From an uncultured Alphaproteobacteria bacterium (GTDB taxonomy: Bacteria > Pseudomonadota > Alphaproteobacteria > Puniceispirillales > Marisalimonadaceae): a stretch of DNA of 64,000 nucleotides. The DNA lies in NCBI GenBank assembly GCA_937142855.1, contig CAKZQZ010000055.1, forward strand, positions 22,446 to 86,445, read 5' to 3'. Both the position numbers and the translations under genes were made by a program. The first letter of the stretch is position 1, and every line of letters begins with the position of its first letter. The notes beneath the pieces were generated by a model that was given only the letters and a program-made list of their open reading frames with translations, was not told the DNA's origin and ran no database searches. Below are positions 1 to 9,364 of this stretch, one piece after another.

Positions 1-483
1 TGTGTTATGGAAGCATTAGAGAATTATAATAAAAAAACATATATTTGTGAATTATTTTGCGGATCTGGAACTATTACTTTACCGCTTCTTTTACAAAATT
101 TTAGAATTAACGCATTTGAACTAAATACTGAATCTCTACATTCAATAGATTTATCCTCAAAAGGAAAACCATTTAATAACAATATAAAAACATATACTAG
201 AAACTTAAAATCTAAACCTTTAACAATCAAAGAATTAGAGAATTATGGAGCAATTATTATTGACCCTCCAAGATCTGGTGCTCATACACAATTTTTAAAT
301 ATTGCAAAATCAAAGGTACCATTAGTGATAAGTGTTTCGTGTGATATAAACACATTTGTTAGGGATTCAAAAATTTTAATAGAAAATAATTATAATTTAA
401 AATGGGTTCAACCAATTGATCAATTTCTTTATTCAGCTCATATTGAAGTAGTTGGTTTTTTTGAACTTAACAAGGCAAGTTAA
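1..483 (+). CDS. Class I SAM-dependent RNA (uridine-C5) methyltransferase, TrmA/RlmD type, C-terminal part
   Basis: The open frame runs in from the left edge, so only the last ~160 codons are present. Counting from the Met at base 7, the SAM-binding loop ELFCGSG is at residues 15-21, DPPRSG at 86-91, VSVSCDINTFVRD around the presumed nucleophile Cys112, and a final SAHIEVVGFF segment carries Glu147 at the place of the catalytic base. This set is typical of enzymes that methylate C5 of a uridine in tRNA or 23S rRNA. The N-terminal domain that would separate TrmA, RlmC and RlmD is outside the window, so the target cannot be named. The stop codon is followed with no gap by the next gene. Confidence 0.85.
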   Translation, partial: CVMEALENYNKKTYICELFCGSGTITLPLLLQNFRINAFELNTESLHSIDLSSKGKPFNNNIKTYTRNLKSKPLTIKELENYGAIIIDPPRSGAHTQFLNIAKSKVPLVISVSCDINTFVRDSKILIENNYNLKWVQPIDQFLYSAHIEVVGFFELNKAS

Positions 484-693
484 ATGTTGATAAAAAGATC
501 AATCACTTTAAAAAAGCATAGAACTTCATTGTCATTAGAAAAAGAATTTTGGGATTCACTTGATCTCATCGCTAAAAACAAGAACTGTTCTCTTCAAAAA
601 TTAATATCAGACATTGATGTTAAACGAAAATCATCTTTAGCATCTTCAACAAGAGTTTTTGTAATAGAAAATTTAAAAAAGTTTAACCTGTAA
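484..693 (+). CDS. Small ribbon-helix-helix domain protein (RHH_4 type)
   Basis: This 69-residue protein fits the compact RHH_4 family seen in alphaproteobacteria: KRSITL near the N-terminus, HRTSLSLEKEFWDSL (about 12-26), an ID pair near residue 44 and a closing STRVFVIENL strand/helix. RHH folds are usually dimeric DNA-binding proteins, but the target of this subfamily is not known to me. Its ATG abuts the stop codon of the methyltransferase gene, so the two are probably co-transcribed. Its last 11 bases overlap the 3' end of the convergent UxaA-like gene. Confidence 0.8.
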   Translation: MLIKRSITLKKHRTSLSLEKEFWDSLDLIAKNKNCSLQKLISDIDVKRKSSLASSTRVFVIENLKKFNL

Positions 694-2227
694 TTCCAAT
701 TTGCCAGGGTGCAAACTCATGTCTTCCTAAATTTAATATTTCACTTTTAGTTTTTTTACCAGATGCAAATGAAATAAATTCTTCAAATATTTCAGCCCCC
801 ATCTCATCGATATTTTTAGCACCATCTATAACTAAACCACAATTAATATCCATATCTTCTGTCATTTTATTATATAAGTTTGAGTTAGTTGCAAGCTTAA
901 TAGAAGGGGCGGGCTTAGCTCCAAAGCATGAACCTCTTCCAGTAGTGAATGCAATCAAATTAGCACCTCCTGCAATCTGCCCGGTTGCTGAAACAGGATC
1001 AAAACCAGGTGTATCCATAAAAACAAACCCTTTTTCAGTGACCTTTTCTGCATAATTATAAACTTCCATTAACCCAGTTGAACCACCTTTCATGGCTGAA
1101 CCCAAGGATTTTTCTAATATATTTGCCAATCCACCTTTTTGATTACCTGGACTGACCGTTCCATTAATCTGAACATCTCTTCCTACAGAGTATACATTTT
1201 TCCACCAATTTACTTTATTCATCAATTTATCAGCCACAGATACACTGACAGCTCTAGCCGTTAAGCTATTTTCTACTCCATAGATTTCAGGTGTCTCTGA
1301 TAAAATAGCTGTCCCTCCGTGAGTTACTAAAATATCAACCGCTTTACCTAAGGAAGGGTTAGCGGATAAAGAAGAAAATGAGTCTGAACCTCCACATTGA
1401 AGACCAACAGTCAAATTAGATAAAGAAACCTCTTCTCTTTTAATATCATTAGCCTTTTTAAGCATATCTTCTATACACTTTATTCCTGCTTTGATTGTTG
1501 CTGACGTACCCCCGTTTTCTTGCATAACTAAAGTTTTTAAATTCTGATTTTCTACTATACCTTGATATTGAAACAGCCCTCCTACCTGGCACCTTTCACA
1601 CCCTAAACCTACAACTAAAGAAGAAGCTACATTGGGATGATCTATGTATCCTCCAAGCGTTCTATAAAGTAAATTCATTGGTTCCCCAGATAATTCCATG
1701 CCACATCCAGTTGAGTGACTGAATGCAGCAACACCATCTACATTGGGATAGTCTTTTAATTTTTCTGGCGTAAAATATGAAGCAATTTCATGGACAACAG
1801 TTGCAGAGCAATTAACAGTTGAAACTACAGCAATAAAATTTCTAGTACCAACACGGCCATCTTTTCTTCTGAATCCCATAAAAGTTCTTTGAGTTGAGGA
1901 ATTAGCAAACATTGTAGGCTTGTACTTAGAACAATAATCATGTTCTCTGCTAAATTCCTTAAATTTAATGTTTGAATTGATTAATACTTGTCCTTTACAA
2001 ATATCAGAATCTGCAAAACCAATTATTGTTCCATATTTGTATATTGGTGCATCTTTTGGAATATCAACGTTAGCAATTTTTTGACCTGACAAGATCGGTG
2101 CATCTATTTTTAAATCGTGATCTTTTAAATAATCACCGGCATTCATATTATTTAAGGCGATGACAATATTATCTGTTTTATTTAAAATTATTGCCTTTGG
2201 TTTTGAACTCATTTGTTTATCTACCAT
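683..2227 (-). CDS. UxaA/GarD family sugar-acid dehydratase (altronate dehydratase-like)
   Basis: The 514-residue protein has an N-terminal SAF domain (about residues 10-90) joined to the D-galactarate dehydratase/altronate hydrolase body, which begins with the family signature FMGFRRKDGRVGTRNF (117-131) and includes HSTGCGMELSGE. Full-length members of this family dehydrate sugar acids such as altronate or galactarate to 2-keto-3-deoxy acids with a metal cofactor. It is followed on the same strand's upstream side, 19 bases away, by an RraA-like aldolase gene and then an IlvD-type dehydratase gene, so it belongs to a sugar-acid catabolic module. Which acid it uses cannot be told. The ATG at 2227 has AGGA 9 bases upstream; an ATG at 2212 is possible. 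Confidence 0.85.
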   Translation of the reverse strand: MVDKQMSSKPKAIILNKTDNIVIALNNMNAGDYLKDHDLKIDAPILSGQKIANVDIPKDAPIYKYGTIIGFADSDICKGQVLINSNIKFKEFSREHDYCSKYKPTMFANSSTQRTFMGFRRKDGRVGTRNFIAVVSTVNCSATVVHEIASYFTPEKLKDYPNVDGVAAFSHSTGCGMELSGEPMNLLYRTLGGYIDHPNVASSLVVGLGCERCQVGGLFQYQGIVENQNLKTLVMQENGGTSATIKAGIKCIEDMLKKANDIKREEVSLSNLTVGLQCGGSDSFSSLSANPSLGKAVDILVTHGGTAILSETPEIYGVENSLTARAVSVSVADKLMNKVNWWKNVYSVGRDVQINGTVSPGNQKGGLANILEKSLGSAMKGGSTGLMEVYNYAEKVTEKGFVFMDTPGFDPVSATGQIAGGANLIAFTTGRGSCFGAKPAPSIKLATNSNLYNKMTEDMDINCGLVIDGAKNIDEMGAEIFEEFISFASGKKTKSEILNLGRHEFAPWQIGITG

Positions 2228-2246
2228 TTTCTAATCCTAAATTTAA

Positions 2247-2966
2247 TTATTTTGAGTCAGATTTTGAATTTATCCAACTTTCAAATAAATTTTTTTGTTT
2301 TTCATCTGTCAAGGGGTACAATCCTCTAATACTTGATCCATTCTGGACCTTATCTATTACGTAGTCTTCATAGACTGTCATTGATTTAACTTCTTCAGAT
2401 ATTTCTTCTATAATTTTATTTGGAATTACAATAACACCTTCTTGGTCACCCACTATCAAATCGTTTGGCCATACTGCAACATCACCACAACCAATAGGTA
2501 CATTAATATCAATTGCTTGATGAAGAGTAAGATTAGTTGGAGACGACGGCCTATGGTGATACGCGGGAAATTCTAATTTTTTTATTTCAGAAGAATCTCT
2601 AAATCCTCCATCTGTGACTACGCCTGCACATCCTCTTACCATTAACCTTGTTATTAGAATAGCACCTGCTGATGCTGCCCTTGCATCCTTACGACTATCA
2701 AAAATTAAAACGTGATTTTTAGGACATTTTTCAATTGCTACACGTTGAGGATGTTCTGGGTTTCTAAAAACATCAAGAGTATTTAAATCTTCTCTTGCTG
2801 GAATATACCTAACAGTAAAAGCATAACCAACCATATTTGATAAATTTGGATTAAGTGGACTTACTCCTTGTATAAATTGATTTCTTAAACCTCTCTTAAA
2901 CAAAGCTGTAGAAATAGTAGCAACGCTTGATTTTAAAAAAATATTTTTAATTTTTCCTGTCAACAT
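2247..2966 (-). CDS. RraA-like family protein, probable 2-oxo-acid (HMG/CHA-type) aldolase
   Basis: The 239-residue sequence has the RraA/HMG-CHA aldolase core: GGFRDSSEI (residues 120-128) containing the conserved arginine-aspartate of the active site, and DQEGVIVIP (174-182). The long N-terminal region is like the RraA-like proteins found in sugar-acid clusters, not the short RNase E regulator RraA. Expected activity is retro-aldol cleavage or decarboxylation of a 2-oxo acid made by the neighbouring dehydratases, releasing pyruvate. It lies 9 bases downstream of the IlvD-type gene and 19 bases upstream of the UxaA-like gene. The role is inferred from family and context. Confidence 0.75.
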   Translation of the reverse strand: MLTGKIKNIFLKSSVATISTALFKRGLRNQFIQGVSPLNPNLSNMVGYAFTVRYIPAREDLNTLDVFRNPEHPQRVAIEKCPKNHVLIFDSRKDARAASAGAILITRLMVRGCAGVVTDGGFRDSSEIKKLEFPAYHHRPSSPTNLTLHQAIDINVPIGCGDVAVWPNDLIVGDQEGVIVIPNKIIEEISEEVKSMTVYEDYVIDKVQNGSSIRGLYPLTDEKQKNLFESWINSKSDSK

Positions 2967-2975
2967 AATTAATCT

Positions 2976-4709
2976 CTAATAAATATCTGGTTCTTCTGCT
3001 GATTTTCCAAAGTCGGTTTCTAAAAAATCGAAATCACAACCTTCATTTGCTTGCTTTACATGTTGGCTAAACATCCAAAGCCAACCCCTACCAGCTTTTG
3101 GTTGCTTTGGCTGTATCATTTTTTTTCTGGCAGATAACGTTTTATCATCCACTAGCATATTAATTTTTCTTAAATTTACATCAAGCTCAATAATATCTCC
3201 TGTTTTGAGAAGAGACAACGGGCCACCAATAAAACTTTCAGGAGCAACGTGTAAAATGCAAGCACCATAACTAGTACCGCTCATTCTAGCATCAGATATT
3301 CTAACCATATCTCTGACCCCTTTTTTAAGAAGTTTTTTGGGTATAGGCATCATTCCCCATTCAGGCATACCTGGCCCTCCTACAGGACCAACATTTCTTA
3401 ATACCAAAACATGATTTTCAGAAACATCCAAATCATCACTATCTATAATATCTTTCATTTCCTGATAACTATCAAAAACAATTGCAGGTCCTTTATGTTT
3501 CATGAATTTCTTATCACAAGCAGCTGGTTTGATGACACATCCATCCGGTGCTAAATTTCCCTTTAAAACAGCTAATGAACCTTCTTCATATATTGGGTTA
3601 TCTAAGCTTCTAATGACATCATTATTAATTGTTTCTTTTTTTGATATTATTTCTTTTAACCTAAGCCCGGAAACTGTTATTTCCTCCAAATTAAGTTTTT
3701 CAGCAAGTGAAAACATTAAAGACAAAATACCTCCAGCATAATAAAAATCTTCCATTAGGTATTCCACGCCTGATGGCCTAATATTTGCTATCAGAGGAAT
3801 TTCCCTTCCTTTTTTATCCAAGTCATCAATTGTCAAATGAATACCAGCTCTTCTTGCCATAGCTATTAAATGAATAATAGCATTTGTTGAACAGCCCATA
3901 GCCATAGCTACAGTAACAGCATTATCAATAGATTTTTCAGTGATTATTTTAGATGGCTTTAGATCTTCCCAAACCATATCAACTATTCTTTTACCAACAT
4001 TCGTAGACATTCTGATATGATTTGAATCAGCTGCAGGTATCGAACTTGCTCCAGGCAAACACAATCCAATAGCCTCTGCTATTGCTGTCATTGTACTTGC
4101 TGTACCCATCGTCATACAATGACCATAAGATCTAGCAATACCAGACTCCACTTCTGCCCAGTCATTTTCCGTTATATTACCTGCCCTTAATTCATCCCAA
4201 TATTTCCAACCATCAGAACCACTCCCCAAATACTTTCCTTTATAATTTCCTCTTAACATTGGACCAGCAGGTAAGAATATCATTGGTAAATCTAGACTAA
4301 TTGCTCCCATTGTAAGGGCTGGAGTAGTTTTGTCACACCCTCCCATAAGCACGACCCCATCAATAGGATGTGACCTTATTAACTCTTCAACTTCCATAGA
4401 AAGCATATTTCTATACAACATAGTTGTCGGTTTCACATACATTTCTGCCAAGGAAATTGCTGGAAGTTCTATTGGTAATCCACCAGATTGGTAAACGCCC
4501 TTTTTAACATCCTCAACTCTTTGTTTGAAGTGTTGGTGACATGGTTGTATTTCTGACCAGGTGTTTATTATTCCTATAATAGGTTTATTTTCCCAGTCAT
4601 CTTTTCCTAAACCCATTTGCATTGCTCTAGATCTATGACCAAAAGATCTTACATCGTTAGGAGAAAACCATCTTGAACTTCTTAAATCTTTATATTGTTT
4701 TTTTTGCAT
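2976..4709 (-). CDS. IlvD/Edd family dehydratase, L-arabinonate dehydratase-like
   Basis: The 577-residue protein is full length for the IlvD/Edd superfamily. The three cysteines that bind the Fe-S cluster are in their usual contexts: QPC57HQH, GGC125DKT and GHC198MTMGTAST. The spacing and the AWGP-less MLRGNYKGK region resemble sugar-acid dehydratases (L-arabinonate, xylonate) more than the biosynthetic dihydroxyacid dehydratase IlvD. It would remove water from an aldonic acid to give a 2-keto-3-deoxy acid. First gene of the three-gene module; the tRNA gene lies 79 bases upstream. Substrate assignment is tentative. Confidence 0.8.
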   Translation of the reverse strand: MQKKQYKDLRSSRWFSPNDVRSFGHRSRAMQMGLGKDDWENKPIIGIINTWSEIQPCHQHFKQRVEDVKKGVYQSGGLPIELPAISLAEMYVKPTTMLYRNMLSMEVEELIRSHPIDGVVLMGGCDKTTPALTMGAISLDLPMIFLPAGPMLRGNYKGKYLGSGSDGWKYWDELRAGNITENDWAEVESGIARSYGHCMTMGTASTMTAIAEAIGLCLPGASSIPAADSNHIRMSTNVGKRIVDMVWEDLKPSKIITEKSIDNAVTVAMAMGCSTNAIIHLIAMARRAGIHLTIDDLDKKGREIPLIANIRPSGVEYLMEDFYYAGGILSLMFSLAEKLNLEEITVSGLRLKEIISKKETINNDVIRSLDNPIYEEGSLAVLKGNLAPDGCVIKPAACDKKFMKHKGPAIVFDSYQEMKDIIDSDDLDVSENHVLVLRNVGPVGGPGMPEWGMMPIPKKLLKKGVRDMVRISDARMSGTSYGACILHVAPESFIGGPLSLLKTGDIIELDVNLRKINMLVDDKTLSARKKMIQPKQPKAGRGWLWMFSQHVKQANEGCDFDFLETDFGKSAEEPDIY

Positions 4710-4788
4710 TTCATTTCTAATTTTTTATTAATTAAGTTTAGACCTTAATTAAAACTTGAGAAAATACATAATAAAAAAATATTTATTT

Positions 4789-4865
4789 TGGTAGGCCTGG
4801 AGGGACTTGAACCCCCAACCACTCCGTTATGAGCGGAGGGCTCTAACCAGTTGAGCTACAGGCCT
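4789..4865 (-). tRNA. tRNA-Ile2 (anticodon CAU, lysidine type)
   Basis: The minus strand folds as a full cloverleaf: a perfect 7-bp acceptor stem (AGGCCTG with CAGGCCT), D-arm GCTC/GAGC, 5-bp anticodon stem CTCCG/CGGAG around loop CTCATAA, T-arm with TTCAAGT loop, discriminator A and an encoded CCA at 4789-4791. The anticodon is CAT. The loop CTCATAA and the non-Met acceptor stem are those of the isoleucine tRNA whose C34 is changed to lysidine by TilS to read AUA codons, not of an initiator or elongator tRNA-Met. AUA is a common codon in this AT-rich genome. Confidence 0.93.
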
Positions 4866-4890
4866 ATTATAGAGATGTTCTAATTTTCAA

Positions 4891-4919
4891 CTTATACAAG
4901 TACATTTTAAGTATGTAAA
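4891..4919 (-). promoter_or_regulatory. Sigma-70 type promoter for the tRNA-Ile2 gene
   Basis: On the minus strand TTTACA (4919-4914) is followed after exactly 17 bases by TATAAG (4896-4891); each matches the sigma-70 consensus at five of six positions. Transcription would start about 18 bases before the tRNA 5' end. Confidence 0.6.
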
Positions 4920-4941
4920 GTGGAAGTATTAAGAATAGATT

Positions 4942-6939
4942 TTAATTTTCTAAAAAAGATCTCAATTTTCTTGATCTAGTTGGATGCTTTAGTTTTCTGA
5001 GAGCTTTGGCTTCTATTTGCCTTATTCTTTCTCTAGTTACACTAAATTGTTGCCCGACTTCTTCAAGTGTATGATCGGTATTCATACCTATTCCAAATCG
5101 CATCCTAAGAACTCTCTCTTCTCTAGGAGTTAAGCTAGCTAAAATCCTTGTAGTTGTTTCTCGTAAATTCGCATGTATCGCAGCTTCAAGTGGCTGCACA
5201 GCCATTTTATCCTCAATAAAATCACCTAAATGACTATCGTCTTCATCTCCTACTGGGGTTTCTAATGAAATTGGTTCTTTAGCTATTTTAAGCACTTTTC
5301 TAACTTTGTCTAAGGGCATAGAAATTTTTTCAGACAGTTCTTCCGGTGTTGGCTCTCGTCCAATTTCGTGTAGCATCTGCCTCGATGATCTCACTAATTT
5401 ATTAATAGTCTCAATCATATGAACAGGTATTCTAATCGTTCTTGCTTGATCCGCAATAGATCGGGTTATAGCTTGTCTTATCCACCATGTTGCATATGTT
5501 GAAAATTTGTAACCTCTTCTATATTCGAATTTATCAACAGCTTTCATTAAACCTATGTTTCCTTCTTGAATAAGGTCCAAAAACTGAAGTCCTCTATTTG
5601 TGTATTTTTTTGCTATGGATATAACCAATCTTAAATTAGCCTCAACCATCTCTTTTTTTGCTCTAGCTGCCTCCCGTTCACCTCTTTGAATTATCTGAAT
5701 GAGTTTTTTATATTCTTGAACAGGCATACTTGTGTTATTAACAAAATCAAATACTTGATCGCAGATTCTTACTATTTCATCATTATTCTCGGAAGTGAAT
5801 TTCTCCCAATTTTTTGCTTTTACTGGCTTTAAAACCCAATTATGATTAATTTCATTACCTACCCAACTATTAATAAAATCTTTTCTATTTACACCAGAGT
5901 TTTCAGCTAATCTTAATAATGAACCTTCTATATTTGTTATCTGCCTATTGAGGCCATACATTTGGTCTATTAACTCTTCTTGTCTATTATTATTTAAATA
6001 AATTTTTTCCATTTGCTCTATTAGAAGAATTCTTAGTTCAGAAAGTCTGTTTTCTGATCTTAAAACTAAAGTTTCACCCTTTCTTAATCTAGCTATTCTT
6101 CTTTCGCTAAGTGTTAAAATTTCTTTAAATGTATTTGCAACCTCATCAATCATTGACAAAATTTGATCTTTTATTTCTGATTCCATTGCCACTAAGGAAA
6201 GATTAATATCTTCATCTTCACTTTCGTCTTCACTGTCTTTTTCTTCTTCGGTTTCTTCGTCATTATTTTCCAAATCATTTTCTTTTTTTGATTCGTCTAC
6301 AGAGGCTTTTGGTATAACAACGTTTAAATTATCAAATTTTATTTTATCAATATTATCATTAGCAATTTCTGGTTCATTGGCTCCACCATTAATGCGAGCA
6401 TAAGTAGTTTCTAGGTCTATGATATCTCTCAATAACATTGTCCCATCATCTACCTCATCTCTCCATTTTAAAAAAGCTCTCATAGCAAGAGGAGATTCGT
6501 ATATTCCGCCAATCATCAACTCTCTTCCAGCTTCAATTCTTTTTGCAATAGATATTTCGCCTTCTCTCGACAACAACTCAACGGACCCCATTTCTTTAAG
6601 GTACATTCTTACAGGATCATCTGACCTTGCACCTTCGTCGTCACTTAAGTTTCCTGCGTTTTTCTCCTCGACCTCTTCATGTGATGACTCTTCTTGTTGA
6701 TCAATTATATTCAAACCCATATCGTTAATTGCTGCGTGAATATCTTCTATTTGCTCAGAAGAGTATTCACCTGGAGGGAGTGCAGAGTTAAGCTCATCTA
6801 AAGTAACAAAGCCATTAGCTTTACCTTTTTTTATGAGAGATTTAATTGCTGAATTATTAAGGTCTAATATTGGGCTGTCATTCCCAGATTTGCTTTTGAT
6901 TTGTTTGTTTTCTGTGTTTGCCAGCATATCATATCTCAC
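4942..6939 (-). CDS. rpoD: RNA polymerase primary sigma factor RpoD (sigma-70)
   Basis: The 665-residue protein has the complete housekeeping sigma layout: an N-terminal region 1.1, region 1.2 with [20 protein letters not shown], a non-conserved spacer carrying a very acidic stretch rich in Glu/Asp/Asn, then regions 2-4. Region 2.4 contains [19 protein letters not shown] and region 4.2 ends with a helix-turn-helix [20 protein letters not shown]. It directs transcription from most promoters. The gene is 46 bases downstream of dnaG, the standard macromolecular-synthesis arrangement. A second in-frame ATG (MLANTEN) at 6927 could also be the start. Confidence 0.97.
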   Translation of the reverse strand: MRYDMLANTENKQIKSKSGNDSPILDLNNSAIKSLIKKGKANGFVTLDELNSALPPGEYSSEQIEDIHAAINDMGLNIIDQQEESSHEEVEEKNAGNLSDDEGARSDDPVRMYLKEMGSVELLSREGEISIAKRIEAGRELMIGGIYESPLAMRAFLKWRDEVDDGTMLLRDIIDLETTYARINGGANEPEIANDNIDKIKFDNLNVVIPKASVDESKKENDLENNDEETEEEKDSEDESEDEDINLSLVAMESEIKDQILSMIDEVANTFKEILTLSERRIARLRKGETLVLRSENRLSELRILLIEQMEKIYLNNNRQEELIDQMYGLNRQITNIEGSLLRLAENSGVNRKDFINSWVGNEINHNWVLKPVKAKNWEKFTSENNDEIVRICDQVFDFVNNTSMPVQEYKKLIQIIQRGEREAARAKKEMVEANLRLVISIAKKYTNRGLQFLDLIQEGNIGLMKAVDKFEYRRGYKFSTYATWWIRQAITRSIADQARTIRIPVHMIETINKLVRSSRQMLHEIGREPTPEELSEKISMPLDKVRKVLKIAKEPISLETPVGDEDDSHLGDFIEDKMAVQPLEAAIHANLRETTTRILASLTPREERVLRMRFGIGMNTDHTLEEVGQQFSVTRERIRQIEAKALRKLKHPTRSRKLRSFLEN

Positions 6940-6985
6940 TTAAAATTTTATTATGACTACGTATATTTTGTTCTTAATACAAAGA

Positions 6986-8644
6986 CTATATTTTTTTTAA
7001 AGAAACTAAACTTAAGAGTTCTTCAAAAACATTACATAAATAATTATAATTATTGTTAAGGTTAAGCCTTGAAGAATAGTTAGTTTCCAAAATTTTTTTT
7101 ATTTGAACTGTGAAACCCTCACTTATCAAAGTTTCTTGTAATATTTGAGCGTTTATATCTGATTGTTTACTAACTTGCAAAAGAATCGATTCCTTTAATT
7201 CATTTAATCCCTTATTTTGAAAGCTCAACAAAGATATTTTTTCATCAAATTTTAAGCATAATTCAGGAAACGTTAACATCATATAAATAATTGCTCCAAT
7301 TTTTATTTCAACTCCGGTCTTTGGAAGAAATTTATTTTGAGCTAAATAATGAGATCCTAACCTTTTTGAAAAACTTGTTTTTTGAATCAAGCCTCTGTTC
7401 TTATCTCTAAAAATCTTTATTCTTTTTTCAATTTCATCCTTATATGCTAATTTAATATTTTTGTCTTCAATCTTGTTCACCATGTTTCTCAAATAACTCC
7501 AAAAAAGAGCTTTGGTCTCTGGTTCATTTTCTCTGATCATTTTTAAACCTTGTAACCAGATCATATCGAGAGCGCTAAGAGCTTTATCTAGAAGTTTCTC
7601 AAACTCATTAATACCTTTTTGATTAATAAATTCCTCTGGATCTAAATTATTTGGAAGGAATACAAACTTGAGTTTTTTGTTAAATTTTAATTTAGGTAAA
7701 TACTTTTCATAAACTTTAAGGGTTGCATTTTTACCTGCAATATCACCATCAAAAACTAAAAAAGCTTCATCAGCAACATTAAATATTTTATTTATTTGTT
7801 CATCAGTTAAAGCCGTTCCAAGGGATGCTAAAGCAGGGTAGCCATATTTATGCAAAGATATTACATCCATATAACCTTCACAAATTATTAACCTTTTTTC
7901 GTTTAATAATTTTTTTGCATTTGTTACTCCAAATAACTGTTTACCCTTTTGAAACAAATTTGTTTCAGGAGAATTGATATATTTAGGGTTTCCATTTTCT
8001 ATAACTCTACCTCCAAATGCAATAATTTTGGCGGCATTATCTAGTATTGGAATCATAATTCTTTGTTGAAAATAGAAGATTAGCTCTTTCTTATAATTTC
8101 GTTTTACTAGACCAACTTCGATTATTTCATCTAGTGAAAAACCTTCCTTGATTAAACATGATACTAAATATTGATTAGATTTTAAATTACCAGAATAACC
8201 AATCATAAAATCTTTTATAATTGTTTTATCAATACCACGAGAATAAAGATAATTTCTTGCCCCCTCTCCCAATGGCGCATTTAAATTTTGAATATAAGAA
8301 TCAGAGATACGTCTGAGAAGGCTAATACTTTTTTTTATCTTTGGGTTTCCTGTGAAATTATAGTTTGTATTTTGCAAACCAGCTTCTTCGGCAAGTTTTT
8401 TCAAAGCCTCAAGAAAAGTCTTATTCTCCATTTCCATAATATAGTCGAAAATGTCACCGTGTTTTCCGCAACCAAAACAGTGATAAAATCCTTTCTCGTC
8501 AGAAATGTTAAAAGAAGGAGTTTTTTCTTTATGAAATGGACAAAGAGCAATAAAATTAGATTTATCACGTCTCTTCAAAGATAAATTTTTACCCACAACA
8601 TGAGAAAGCTTGATAGAATTTTTTATTTCTTCTTTTAAGTCCAT
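6986..8644 (-). CDS. dnaG: DNA primase DnaG
   Basis: The 552-residue protein begins with the CHC2 zinc-binding domain (CPFHKEKTPSF, then HCFGCG, residues ~36-62), followed by the RNA polymerase/TOPRIM catalytic core with LIICEGYMDVISLHKYG and VFDGDIAGKNAT metal-binding acidic residues. The C-terminal DnaB-interacting region is divergent. It makes RNA primers for Okazaki fragments at the replication fork. It lies between yqeY and rpoD on the same strand. Confidence 0.96.
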   Translation of the reverse strand: MDLKEEIKNSIKLSHVVGKNLSLKRRDKSNFIALCPFHKEKTPSFNISDEKGFYHCFGCGKHGDIFDYIMEMENKTFLEALKKLAEEAGLQNTNYNFTGNPKIKKSISLLRRISDSYIQNLNAPLGEGARNYLYSRGIDKTIIKDFMIGYSGNLKSNQYLVSCLIKEGFSLDEIIEVGLVKRNYKKELIFYFQQRIMIPILDNAAKIIAFGGRVIENGNPKYINSPETNLFQKGKQLFGVTNAKKLLNEKRLIICEGYMDVISLHKYGYPALASLGTALTDEQINKIFNVADEAFLVFDGDIAGKNATLKVYEKYLPKLKFNKKLKFVFLPNNLDPEEFINQKGINEFEKLLDKALSALDMIWLQGLKMIRENEPETKALFWSYLRNMVNKIEDKNIKLAYKDEIEKRIKIFRDKNRGLIQKTSFSKRLGSHYLAQNKFLPKTGVEIKIGAIIYMMLTFPELCLKFDEKISLLSFQNKGLNELKESILLQVSKQSDINAQILQETLISEGFTVQIKKILETNYSSRLNLNNNYNYLCNVFEELLSLVSLKKI

Positions 8645-8671
8645 TTTATTTCAATAAGAAATTATTCTAAA

Positions 8672-9133
8672 TTAAATTTGAGAGAGTTTTTCTTTAATTA
8701 GTTTGCTTGCGACTCCAAAATCGATTTTTCCATCATATTTTTCTTTCATCAAGTTTATTACTTTACCTATATCTCTAATGGAATTAGCACCAGAAGATGT
8801 AATTGTTTTATTTATGATAATTTCAATTTCTTTTGAAGATAATTGCTTAGGCAAAAAATTTGAAATAATCTCAATTTCGGTTTCTTCTTTTTTTGCCAAA
8901 TCTTCTCTTTTTCCATTCAAATACATATCAACAGATACTTTTCTTTGCTTAATCATACTCTGAAGAACTGAAATTATCTCTTGATCACTAATATCACTTT
9001 TTCCATTCCCTTTTGCAATAATATCCTTGTCTTTAATTGATGCTTTTATTAATCTTAGTGTGTTTAGTAAATCCCCATCTTTTCGAATCATGGCTTCTTT
9101 TAGTTTATTAGTAATTTCTTCCCTAATGCTCAT
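8672..9133 (-). CDS. yqeY: GatB/YqeY domain-containing protein
   Basis: A 153-residue YqeY family protein: SIREEITNKLKEAM at the start, then the charged KDxxLLNTLRLIKASIKDKDI segment, ISVLQSMIKQRK and the C-terminal GatB/YqeY tail domain related to the end of the amidotransferase subunit GatB. Its exact role is unknown; the family has been linked to tRNA binding. I prefer the ATG at 9133, which has TAGGA 5-6 bases upstream and gives the usual family length, over an ATG eight codons earlier at 9157. Upstream of dnaG as in many alphaproteobacteria. Confidence 0.88.
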   Translation of the reverse strand: MSIREEITNKLKEAMIRKDGDLLNTLRLIKASIKDKDIIAKGNGKSDISDQEIISVLQSMIKQRKVSVDMYLNGKREDLAKKEETEIEIISNFLPKQLSSKEIEIIINKTITSSGANSIRDIGKVINLMKEKYDGKIDFGVASKLIKEKLSQI

Positions 9134-9327
9134 TTTATTCCTACTATGTTTAATCATTAAATATTTAAAGTTTTATATCTAAAAATAACAAAACTAAAAT
9201 ATTAAATTAATTTTCTTAAATTTGATTGACGAATATTGTAATACATTCTAAGTAACTTCTTGATGAAAAATATTGTTAAAATTCCTCTTTTTTTTAATCC
9301 TAAAATTATTTTAAATTTCATATTTCT

Positions 9328-9342
9328 ATTACTTTAAGTAAT
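9328..9342. repeat. 15-base perfect palindrome upstream of carA
   Basis: ATTACTT-T-AAGTAAT is a perfect dyad centred 30 bases before the carA start, in the 231-base gap between yqeY and carA. It could be an operator, but in such AT-rich DNA short dyads arise by chance. I saw no convincing promoter or terminator in the rest of this gap. Confidence 0.3.
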
Positions 9343-9364
9343 TTGAAAATCATTAAGGTATATA

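Noticed and set aside
4866..4871. Perfect TATAAT directly abutting the tRNA 5' end
   Set aside because: A start from it would lie inside the tRNA; the promoter at 4891-4919 is better placed.
9222..9254. TTGACG upstream of carA as a -35 box
   Set aside because: No acceptable -10 box at 15-19 bases.
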